A DNA stretch of 55,615 bases. Source: Verrucomicrobia bacterium UBA6775 (GTDB lineage Bacteria; Verrucomicrobiota; Verrucomicrobiia; Limisphaerales; UBA1096). The stretch is from the NCBI GenBank assembly GCA_002453165.1, contig DKGH01000121.1, positions 1 through 55,615 on the forward strand. Direction: 5' to 3'. Positions 25,164 through 32,286 of the stretch are shown here, in pieces (within the stretch, counting starts at the first letter, position 1; every line of letters begins with the position of its first letter). Made by a program: the position numbers and the translations under genes. The notes below the pieces were generated by a model, which did no database searches, was not told the origin of the DNA, and saw nothing but the letters and a program-made list of their open reading frames with translations.

Positions 25164-26173
25164 TTCTTTTTGAATAGGTAATGACTAACTTGCCATTCAT
25201 TACCATTACTTGTCTTCCATAGTTCCGAACAGGCCATAAAGAATATACGCCAATAAACTCTCCATTTCGTATGGTTTCTGCCATATGTAAGCTTAAAGAT
25301 ATCAGTAATTTTATCTTTATTTTCATCCATGTTATCTAACCAAGATTCTGCAGTTTTGTGATAGTGAGTGCCGTCAACAATCCAATTTTTAACTATTTTT
25401 AAATCATTATTAAAATGCTCTAGTAAATTGTGACTTGGCATAATACCTCCTGTAAAAAAATATTTTCCCATCCAGTTGTTTTTTCCTTCAGTTTCAAAGT
25501 GGTAAGAAAAAGTTTTATGAGTAAAGATATGAACAAAAAGTTTACCGCTATCTTTAAGCCAATTGCTAATTCTATTCAGTAATATGTCATAATTTTTCAT
25601 GTGTTCAAACATTTCGACTGAAACCACGCGGTCAAACTTCTTTTCTGTTTGAAATACATTCATATCAGCCGTAATAACTTCTAAATTAGTTATACCTCTC
25701 TTTTCACACTCTTCATATATGTATTGTTTCTGCGATTCTGAGTTAGAAACAGAAGTTATTATAGAATTTGGGTAAGTTTTAGCCATCCATAGACTTATCG
25801 CCCCCCAGCCACAACCGAGTTCCAATATGCTTAAACCGTCTATCAGATCTGCCCTTTCACACGTTAACTTAAGCATATTTATTTCCGCCGTATTTAAATT
25901 ATCATTTGTATTTATCCAATAACAACAACTGTATTTTAAGTGCTCACCTAAACATAATTTAAAAAATTCTGCCGGAACCTCATAGTGTTGATCATTAGCA
26001 GATTTGGTTTCTATTGCGATGGGTAACGATTTTAAATCCTGAATAAATTTTTCAACATATTCTGAGGAGTATTTGCCCCTCTCTATACTTAATCTTTCCT
26101 CATTGAGTTTACGAATCTTTTGTCTAATTAAAAAGTCCGGAACAATATTGTGGTTCAATAAAAAGTCTATCAT
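25160..26173 (-). CDS. SAM-dependent methyltransferase, cyclopropane-synthase-like
   Basis: A 337-residue cytoplasmic methyltransferase. NDQHYEVPAEFFKLCLGEHLKYSC is the acyl-phospholipid-synthase-like opening, and ILELGCGWGAISLWMA is the SAM-binding loop (about residues 111-126). VVSVEMFEHMKNYD and HIFTHKTFSYHF follow as in the coclaurine N-methyltransferase / CFA-synthase group. It is shorter and more divergent than the Cfa protein three genes upstream. It begins two bases after the DUF1295 stop and overlaps the next gene. It may act on a different position or intermediate of the same lipid. Confidence 0.88.
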   Translation of the reverse strand: MIDFLLNHNIVPDFLIRQKIRKLNEERLSIERGKYSSEYVEKFIQDLKSLPIAIETKSANDQHYEVPAEFFKLCLGEHLKYSCCYWINTNDNLNTAEINMLKLTCERADLIDGLSILELGCGWGAISLWMAKTYPNSIITSVSNSESQKQYIYEECEKRGITNLEVITADMNVFQTEKKFDRVVSVEMFEHMKNYDILLNRISNWLKDSGKLFVHIFTHKTFSYHFETEGKNNWMGKYFFTGGIMPSHNLLEHFNNDLKIVKNWIVDGTHYHKTAESWLDNMDENKDKITDIFKLTYGRNHTKWRVYWRIFFMACSELWKTSNGNEWQVSHYLFKKK

Positions 26174-26175
26174 AT

Positions 26176-26964
26176 TTAGTATTTATATTTTCTAGGGGGT
26201 AGTGGGATAAAACAGGAAGTAGTTTTCTGATAAATAAGATACTCCTTACCTTTACTTGCTATATTATGTGCCTCATTGTTATTTATACCTGTAACCTTGG
26301 TTAGAAGAAAAAGCATCAATAACGGGCAATAGATTGTAAATAGCCCTGATGAATTTAATGAAAAAATAAAGAATCCAACCCAAGCTAGCCATTGAAAGAA
26401 GTAATTTGGATGCCTAGAGTATTTCCAGAATCCTTTGCGGTAAACATTATCTGTAGAAGCGGAATTTTTATGCATGAATAACTGATAATCAGATATTGAC
26501 TCACATATAATGGATGTTGTAATGATGATTATTCCAATATATTCAATAATTGAAAATTGTGAGGAGTCTTGCAGAGTTGGAACTGCAAATACTGGTGATA
26601 ATATGACAATTAATAGACCTTGAATATGGTAGAAAAAATACATATAGAGATATTTCCTATCGCCCCATTTGCTTAATAGAAATTTATATCGCTTATCATC
26701 TTCGGGATATTTTTTTATTATTCTTAATAATAGATAAACGCCTAATCTTGTTGCCCAAGTTATGGCTAAAATTGCCAGAATTAATTTTCTAGTAAAATAT
26801 CCATCTCCAGTACACAAAAATATAGTTGCTAAAATTCCAAAACTAAAACCCCATAAAACATCTACAATACAGAAGTTATTCAACTTTTTAGCTATTAAAA
26901 ATGTTAAATTTATCAATAAAAAGATTGTGACCCATCCAATAATTAGTTGATTAATTAAAGTCAC
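26176..26964 (-). CDS. DUF1295 membrane protein, steroid-reductase-like
   Basis: A 262-residue protein with about six transmembrane segments starting at a GTG (26964). The C-terminal signature GFWKYSRHPNYFFQWLAWVGFF is diagnostic of DUF1295, in the same fold group as steroid 5-alpha reductase and isoprenylcysteine methyltransferase; RLGVYLLLRI and KWGDRKYLYMYFF also match. Members of this fold use NADPH to reduce double bonds or SAM to methylate, so a reductive step on an unsaturated or methylene acyl intermediate is possible. The gene sits two bases from each neighbour. Confidence 0.88.
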   Translation of the reverse strand: MTLINQLIIGWVTIFLLINLTFLIAKKLNNFCIVDVLWGFSFGILATIFLCTGDGYFTRKLILAILAITWATRLGVYLLLRIIKKYPEDDKRYKFLLSKWGDRKYLYMYFFYHIQGLLIVILSPVFAVPTLQDSSQFSIIEYIGIIIITTSIICESISDYQLFMHKNSASTDNVYRKGFWKYSRHPNYFFQWLAWVGFFIFSLNSSGLFTIYCPLLMLFLLTKVTGINNNEAHNIASKGKEYLIYQKTTSCFIPLPPRKYKY

Positions 26965-26966
26965 AA

Positions 26967-27308
26967 TTAAGAAATTTTCTGAGTAATTAAAATTGAATCA
27001 ATAGTGCAATCTTTAGGCAATTTATAAATATAAAATATCGCGAATGTTGCTACATAAATATTCCCTAAAGTGCATATGCATATAAAAGAGGTTATTCTCC
27101 ACTTCCAAGAAGGTTGTTTATAAAAATACCAAATATAGAAGATTAAAAGACCCCAATAACAATCTAGTAAAGTTGCTAAAAACCACAAATTACTCGAATT
27201 CTTTTCAAGGAATACTATAATATTTTGTTGTTTTGCGGCAAAAATACAAATTACAATCATGCTAGATAACATAATGCAAAAAAAGGTTATCAGAAGTCTA
27301 CGTAGCAT
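26967..27308 (-). CDS. Small membrane protein, DUF1475-like
   Basis: A 113-residue protein with three hydrophobic segments (about 5-25, 42-62 and 72-95). The central WFLATLLDCYWGLLIFYIW and the following YKQPSW with LGNIYVATFAIFYIYKL look like the DUF1475 family. No catalytic residue can be named. It is four bases from the Cfa stop and two from the DUF1295 start, inside the operon, and may be a membrane partner of those enzymes. Confidence 0.6.
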   Translation of the reverse strand: MLRRLLITFFCIMLSSMIVICIFAAKQQNIIVFLEKNSSNLWFLATLLDCYWGLLIFYIWYFYKQPSWKWRITSFICICTLGNIYVATFAIFYIYKLPKDCTIDSILITQKIS

Positions 27309-27312
27309 TAAT

Positions 27313-28569
27313 CTATCTTAAGGTTAAATTATTTGGTCTGGAATATATGCCTTGAGCAACACCCACATTACGCATGTTGAATCCAGCAGCGCAGTAACAT
27401 AAATAATAATTCCATTTACGTATAAATTCCTCACTAAAACCTTGTGAACGCACAGTTTCCAATGAATTGTTAAATCTTTCATGCCAACTCATTAAAGTTC
27501 TGTAGTAATTATGGCTAAATTCCTCCCAGGAATGTAAAAACAAATTACTTACCTTACTCATCGCTTCAGCCATGCGATTATTTGCTAAAAGAAGTGAGCC
27601 TGGGAAGATATGCTTTTGTGTCCAATCATTTCCTTTACGTAATGAATTATATCTTGAATCTGGACAGGTGATTATTTGTAAGCCTAGGAGTCCGTCTTTA
27701 TTTAATAAACGATCACACTGTTTGAAATAGTCTTCGAGAAATTCATCGCCAACAGCCTCCATCATCTCTATTGAAACAATTTTATCATATTTACCAGTTA
27801 TTTTTCTATAATCAATAAGTTCAAAACTTACTTTTTGTTGTAGATTCTTTTTTAAGATGCGCTCATTTGAAAAACTAAATTGTTCTTTAGATATAGTGAT
27901 TCCTTTTACTGAGCAACCATAGTTAGTTGCTGCATACTCTGCAAACCCACCCCAGCCAGACCCGATTTCAAGTACTTTGTCAGATTCTTGAATCTTAAGT
28001 TTTCGGCATAATATGTCATATTTAGATTTCTGTGCTTCATTCAAGCTTTGATTTTTATCTTCAAAATATGCACAAGAATATGTCATTGTTTCATCAAGAA
28101 ATATCTTATAAAAATCATTACCCAAGTCGTAGTGTTCGTGAATATTAATTTTGCTGTTTTTTATTGTGTTCGAACGAAATTTATGTCGTATACTATTAAT
28201 TGTGCCAAGGCTATTTATAAAGATAGATCTTGCTGCATTTAATGCTTTTGTTGGATTTTTTCTTGTGTTCAAAATAAACCATGATACTACTTTGGTTATA
28301 TTATCTGTATGCCAGTGACCTTCTACGTATGATTCCCCAAATCCAATGTCTCCATATAATACACACTTTGTAAAAAATTCGTACGATGAAATTTCAATTG
28401 TTGCTGAATTAGCAGATTTGTCCTTACCGTATATATTGACTTTTCCAGAAGGGTTTATTAGTTTAAGTTTTCCTTCTGTCATCTGTTCAAAGTAGTTATT
28501 TATTAACTTTTTACAGTACTTCTGAAATTTAGTTGGCGTTGTGTTTTTATTTTTTTCTGTTTTTAGCAT
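27313..28569 (-). CDS. cfa: Cyclopropane-fatty-acyl-phospholipid synthase
   Basis: Transfers a methylene or methyl group from SAM to the double bond of a membrane-bound unsaturated acyl chain. The 418-residue protein has the full family pattern: FGESYVEGHWHTDN (GExYxxGxW), HEHYDLGNDFYKIFLDETMT, YSCAYF, the SAM loop VLEIGSGWGGFAEYAA and VSIEMMEAVGDEF, then KHIFPGSLL. It ends RNNGVAQ-like (NMRNVGVAQGIYSRPN). It fits directly behind DUF1365 (9-bp gap) and two genes after the FAD oxidoreductase. In plants cyclopropane synthases carry an FAD-oxidase domain fused to this enzyme, so the gene pairing is likely functional. Confidence 0.93.
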   Translation of the reverse strand: MLKTEKNKNTTPTKFQKYCKKLINNYFEQMTEGKLKLINPSGKVNIYGKDKSANSATIEISSYEFFTKCVLYGDIGFGESYVEGHWHTDNITKVVSWFILNTRKNPTKALNAARSIFINSLGTINSIRHKFRSNTIKNSKINIHEHYDLGNDFYKIFLDETMTYSCAYFEDKNQSLNEAQKSKYDILCRKLKIQESDKVLEIGSGWGGFAEYAATNYGCSVKGITISKEQFSFSNERILKKNLQQKVSFELIDYRKITGKYDKIVSIEMMEAVGDEFLEDYFKQCDRLLNKDGLLGLQIITCPDSRYNSLRKGNDWTQKHIFPGSLLLANNRMAEAMSKVSNLFLHSWEEFSHNYYRTLMSWHERFNNSLETVRSQGFSEEFIRKWNYYLCYCAAGFNMRNVGVAQGIYSRPNNLTLR

Positions 28570-28578
28570 TAAATGATA

Positions 28579-29343
28579 TTATCTAATTAAATTGCGTTGC
28601 ATATTTTGATTATCTTTTTTTGGATGATGGCCAAGACCTTTAAATTTGAGTAATAATGCATGATAATGGATAAGCAAGATGACCTTTAACGTAAGAAATG
28701 GATATATAAATATAAATTTAATTAAGAGACTGTTGTGAAATGATTTTTCATGTCCGAAAATTGAACTCAATAATATCTTTTTATTATCTTCGTATTCATC
28801 AATTCTTATATCTAAATTCTTATTTGGGATTTTAAATTTAAAATGAAAATAGGTATCAAGCCTTGAGAAAGGGGAAACATAGAAATATTTTCTAGTTCTT
28901 AATTCGTATTCGAAATTAGAGAAATCAGTTAAAAGATAAAGTTTCATTTCGCCGAATGTATTATTGACTTGAGCTATAGAGTAACGGTGATTATTGCCTT
29001 CTGATATAAAATAAAATGACACAGGATTAAAAGTATATCCAAATATGCGAGGCATTGTAATTAATTCGATTTTACAATTACAATCAATTTGAAGACCATT
29101 TGATCTAAGGTATTCTATTACTTTTATTTTAGTACTTTTGTTATTTTCTGATAGATAATCTTTGTCGAAAAAGGAGAATATATTAAATTTATTATAACTA
29201 AAAATTGGGGTGTGTTTGTCTAGCTTGGGTATTTCATCAAGATCTAGGCGAAACATGAAAATATTATATATGAATTTATTGAGTATGGGAGAAATCCTGC
29301 AGTGCATAACTTCGCATTCATAAATTTTTGAATTTAATTCCAT
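28579..29343 (-). CDS. DUF1365 family protein
   Basis: A 254-residue protein of the DUF1365 family. YECEVMHCRISPILNKFIYNIF at the start, LDEIPKLDK, the central LITMPRIFGYTFNPVSFYF and YFYVSPFSRLDTYFHFKF are the conserved blocks. The biochemical role is not established; its genes almost always sit next to an FAD-dependent oxidoreductase and a cyclopropane synthase, exactly as here. It overlaps the oxidoreductase gene by ten bases. Confidence 0.9.
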   Translation of the reverse strand: MELNSKIYECEVMHCRISPILNKFIYNIFMFRLDLDEIPKLDKHTPIFSYNKFNIFSFFDKDYLSENNKSTKIKVIEYLRSNGLQIDCNCKIELITMPRIFGYTFNPVSFYFISEGNNHRYSIAQVNNTFGEMKLYLLTDFSNFEYELRTRKYFYVSPFSRLDTYFHFKFKIPNKNLDIRIDEYEDNKKILLSSIFGHEKSFHNSLLIKFIFIYPFLTLKVILLIHYHALLLKFKGLGHHPKKDNQNMQRNLIR

Positions 29344-30611
29344 ACAGTTTTCTTTAATATTATCTCACTAACATTAATTGCAGAGTTAAGCGCATCCTCA
29401 TGGAAGCCATACTTAAAATAACTGCCGCATAAGAAAATATTTTGCTTATCTGATAAAGTGTTTAAATTTTTCAATTTACTTTGAGCTTTTATAGAGTTCG
29501 AATCAAACAGGGGATGTTCAAAATTAACTTGCTTTATAATTGTATTTTTTTCAATTTCATCTTCTCCATTAATGCTTACAAAGTAATTCTTTTTTTTGGA
29601 TACATTTTGAAGACTATTCATCCAATATGTGGTTCTAGGTATGTATTTGCCATTATCACCCATCTTAATTCTATAATTCCATGATGCCCAACATTTTTGA
29701 TTGTTTGGCATTACAGTGGCATCTGTGTGAAGAGTTCCTAAGTTTTTTTGATATTTAAAATGTTTAAGTACATCGAAATTGGTGTTTTGCAATGGTTTAA
29801 GAATATTTAGAGCTTGATCTGCATGACATGCCAAAATCACTTTATCAAAATATTCTGACCCTCCGCTCTTAAAAAAGATTTCTATACCATCATTGCAGTT
29901 TTTAATTAGTCTGACTTCATTGGAGTTGGATATTTTGTCTTTAAACCCAGATGATAATATTTTTACATATTCTTTCGATCCACCAGCTGGGGTTAGCCAC
30001 TGGTGCTGAGTCTTCATCCCAAGAAAACCATGATTATCAAAAAATCGAAGAAGGGTAATTGCTGGGAAGTTTAACATCTGATGAGGTGGGGATGACCAAA
30101 TTGCTGAACTCATTGGGATTATGTATAAATTCAAGAAATCTCTGCCGTAATTACGTTTTTCTACATATTCACGTAATGTAAGATCGTTGAAATTATTTGT
30201 GATTAATGCATCTTTTGCTTCCTTATTGAATCGGTTGATTCTTAAAAGCATTTTCCAGTGTCGAAGCTTTAATAAATTTACTCTTTGAGCAAATAGGTGG
30301 TTTATGCTTTTTCCGCAATATTCTATATTTTCAGGAACATGCTGAACGCTAAAGGACATATCGGAATTTTCATAAGCAACATTCAGGCTGTCAAATAGTC
30401 TTGTTAAGTTGGGATAGGTCACTTTGTTAAAGACCATGAAACCCATGTCTATTGGAATTAGATTTCCACCTTCTTTTGCAGTTGCGGTTAATGAGTGTCC
30501 TCCTACATGGTCGTTCTTATCATATAATTTAACGTCAAAATTTTTGTGTAGAAAATAACCGCAAGCTAAACCTGAAATTCCTGAGCCAATAATTGCAACT
30601 CTATTTTTCAT
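29334..30611 (-). CDS. FAD-dependent amine-oxidase-like oxidoreductase
   Basis: A 425-residue flavoprotein. The FAD-binding Rossmann motif AIIGSGISGLACGYFL with acidic LYDKNDHVGGHS is at the N-terminus, IDMGFMVFNKVTYPNL is the second conserved region, and the C-terminal FLCGSYFKYGFHEDALNSA closes the FAD site. This is the subfamily always found with DUF1365 and Cfa. It could oxidise or reduce the lipid intermediate made by the methyltransferase; direction is unknown. The gene overlaps the desaturase by eleven bases and DUF1365 by ten. Confidence 0.9.
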   Translation of the reverse strand: MKNRVAIIGSGISGLACGYFLHKNFDVKLYDKNDHVGGHSLTATAKEGGNLIPIDMGFMVFNKVTYPNLTRLFDSLNVAYENSDMSFSVQHVPENIEYCGKSINHLFAQRVNLLKLRHWKMLLRINRFNKEAKDALITNNFNDLTLREYVEKRNYGRDFLNLYIIPMSSAIWSSPPHQMLNFPAITLLRFFDNHGFLGMKTQHQWLTPAGGSKEYVKILSSGFKDKISNSNEVRLIKNCNDGIEIFFKSGGSEYFDKVILACHADQALNILKPLQNTNFDVLKHFKYQKNLGTLHTDATVMPNNQKCWASWNYRIKMGDNGKYIPRTTYWMNSLQNVSKKKNYFVSINGEDEIEKNTIIKQVNFEHPLFDSNSIKAQSKLKNLNTLSDKQNIFLCGSYFKYGFHEDALNSAINVSEIILKKTVWN

Positions 30612-31542
30612 TTGAAGATGAATTGCAAATTCCTTGATCTAAAATATGTTTTGGAACTGGGCGAAGATCATGAATTATACCAACAAAGGCCATTAATTTT
30701 AGACCATAATATGTAATGTCTATTTCCCACCAATAGAATCCCTGTCTTGCTGAGTGCATGTAATGATGGTGATTGTTATGCCATCCTTCTCCTAGAGTTA
30801 TCAGGGACAACCAAAAATTATTTCTGCTTTGGTCGCCCGTATCAAAACGTTTTTTCCCGTATAGATGAGAAAGCGAATTTATCGTTGAGGTTCCATGCAA
30901 CAATACTGTTGTGCTTATAAACCAACCCCAAACAATTAACTGCCATCCGTTAGTGTTTAACGAAGGGGCATTAAGAGATATCCATTCACCTGAAACAAAT
31001 AATAAAACGCCCAATAATAATGGGATTAATTTGTTAAAACGATTTAGGAAAACTAATTCAGGATATCTGGCAAAATCTTTAATTGCTTTATAATCCGTCG
31101 AAAAGTTTTTACGACTTGCTATCCATCCAATGTGAGACCATAGAAAACTTTTAGTGTGAGGGGAGTGGACATCCTTCTCTGTGTCTGACTCTTTGTGGTG
31201 TTTTCTGTGATGAGCAGCCCACCAAAGTGCACCTCTTTGCATTGCGGATGAAGCTATACAAGCAAAAATAAATTGAAAAAAACGGTTGGTTTTAAAAGTT
31301 CGATGAGAAAAATAACGGTGTAAAAAAGCTGTTATGGCAAACATCCTCGTGAAATAGAGAAACAATGCTATCGAAACAGCTGTCCAACTCCAACCAACCC
31401 AAAATATGCCTAAACAGCCCAAGTGTATAAATATTAATGAAAAGCATCTGGCATAATCAATTCTGTCATCATTTGTATTATTATCTGCAGCCTTAAAATC
31501 GGCATAGAACCAGTGTATTGCCGATTTTAAATTTAGTTTCAT
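30601..31542 (-). CDS. Acyl-CoA / acyl-lipid desaturase (membrane di-iron)
   Basis: A 313-residue membrane enzyme that inserts a double bond, probably at the delta-9 position, into a saturated acyl chain. The three histidine boxes are intact: HRYFSHR (about 75-81), HHRKHH (about 111-116) and the late WHNNHHHYMHSARQG. Four hydrophobic segments surround them. It supplies the unsaturated substrate that a cyclopropane synthase needs, which makes biochemical sense of its place ahead of the FAD and Cfa genes. It starts 20 bases after the small cysteine protein. Confidence 0.92.
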   Translation of the reverse strand: MKLNLKSAIHWFYADFKAADNNTNDDRIDYARCFSLIFIHLGCLGIFWVGWSWTAVSIALFLYFTRMFAITAFLHRYFSHRTFKTNRFFQFIFACIASSAMQRGALWWAAHHRKHHKESDTEKDVHSPHTKSFLWSHIGWIASRKNFSTDYKAIKDFARYPELVFLNRFNKLIPLLLGVLLFVSGEWISLNAPSLNTNGWQLIVWGWFISTTVLLHGTSTINSLSHLYGKKRFDTGDQSRNNFWLSLITLGEGWHNNHHHYMHSARQGFYWWEIDITYYGLKLMAFVGIIHDLRPVPKHILDQGICNSSSNEK

Positions 31543-31562
31543 ATATATTTCTTATACTCAGT

Positions 31563-31754
31563 TTACAGGAGGATTGAATTGATTGCTGCTTTTTCATCAA
31601 TTTCTGTTCTGGCATTTAGGTCTTCGATTGTTTCTACTAAAGTGACTTTGCGGAAGCATTCTAGACACAAACCAATATGGGTTTCCCCTGATGTTTCCAG
31701 TTTTTTCCAATCTTTTGGACAATCTTTTTGAACGCAGTTGGCAATTATATTCAT
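31563..31754 (-). CDS. Small four-cysteine protein, zinc-ribbon-like
   Basis: A 63-residue protein with cysteines 7, 12, 30 and 33: a Cx4C...Cx2C pattern, here CVQKDC and CLECF, typical of a zinc ribbon or small rubredoxin-like metal site. KDWKKLETSG lies between the knuckles. I do not recognise the family for certain. It is one base downstream of the peroxidase stop and 20 bases upstream of the desaturase, so it is part of the operon. A redox or adaptor role for either neighbour is possible. Confidence 0.65.
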   Translation of the reverse strand: MNIIANCVQKDCPKDWKKLETSGETHIGLCLECFRKVTLVETIEDLNARTEIDEKAAINSILL

Positions 31755-31755
31755 A

Positions 31756-32244
31756 TTACAGTTTGCTTAGCTCAGCCTCAATTTTTTTTCGCACTTTCTT
31801 TGAGTTTGGATTTGTAAACGGTGAGAATCTTCCAAAAACATGCCCCGTTCCGTCTAGCAGAAACTTCGAAAAATTCCACCTAATTTTTCCTCCATATTTT
31901 TCGTCTTTAACAAGTATATCGTAAATTGGGTGAATGTTCTGACCTTTGACATTTATTTTTGAAAAAAGGGGAAACGTAACTCCCTTATTGACCTTGCAAA
32001 ACATTTCTATTTCATTTTCAGATTTGGGTTCTTGGTTAGCAAAGTTATTTGAAGGAAATCCGCAGACAATTAATCCATCTTTTTGGTAACTCTTGTACAA
32101 AATTTCTAGGTGAGAATATTGATATCTAAAGCCGCATCTCGATGCAATATTCACCAAAAAATAAACTTTCGCGTGGTGTTTTGAAAGACAAGTTTTTACT
32201 CCGTTAATGTCATTTACGGGTAAATTTAAGATATTATTACTCAC
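31756..32244 (-). CDS. Glutathione peroxidase family protein (likely thioredoxin-dependent)
   Basis: A 162-residue peroxidase from the GTG at 32244. The peroxidatic Cys is in NIASRCGF (Cys37), with the tetrad partners Gln71 in FANQEP and Trp123/Asn124 in IRWNFSKF. The FPSNNF block has Ser where most relatives have FPCNQF. Cys83 in MFCKVNKGVTFPLF takes the place of the usual resolving cysteine, so thioredoxin rather than glutathione is the likely reductant. A longer frame open to 32559 would run into the sulfatase gene with low-complexity residues and is not used. First gene of the island operon; it should limit lipid peroxide damage to the unsaturated products. Confidence 0.85.
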   Translation of the reverse strand: MSNNILNLPVNDINGVKTCLSKHHAKVYFLVNIASRCGFRYQYSHLEILYKSYQKDGLIVCGFPSNNFANQEPKSENEIEMFCKVNKGVTFPLFSKINVKGQNIHPIYDILVKDEKYGGKIRWNFSKFLLDGTGHVFGRFSPFTNPNSKKVRKKIEAELSKL

Positions 32245-32249
32245 GAGAA

Positions 32250-32286
32250 ATAATCCATATTTAATCGGATGTGTCAAATTTTGACA
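32250..32286 (-). promoter_or_regulatory. Likely promoter/operator of the island operon with a perfect inverted repeat
   Basis: Upstream of the GTG at 32244 the reverse strand reads TTGACA (32272-32277), a 16-base spacer and GATTAT, a fair sigma-70-type pair (4 of 6 at -10). The -35 box is half of a perfect 7-bp inverted repeat, TGTCAAATTTTGACA (32272-32286), as expected of a repressor site. All of it overlaps the last codons of the upstream sulfatase. Inferred from sequence only. Confidence 0.45.
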
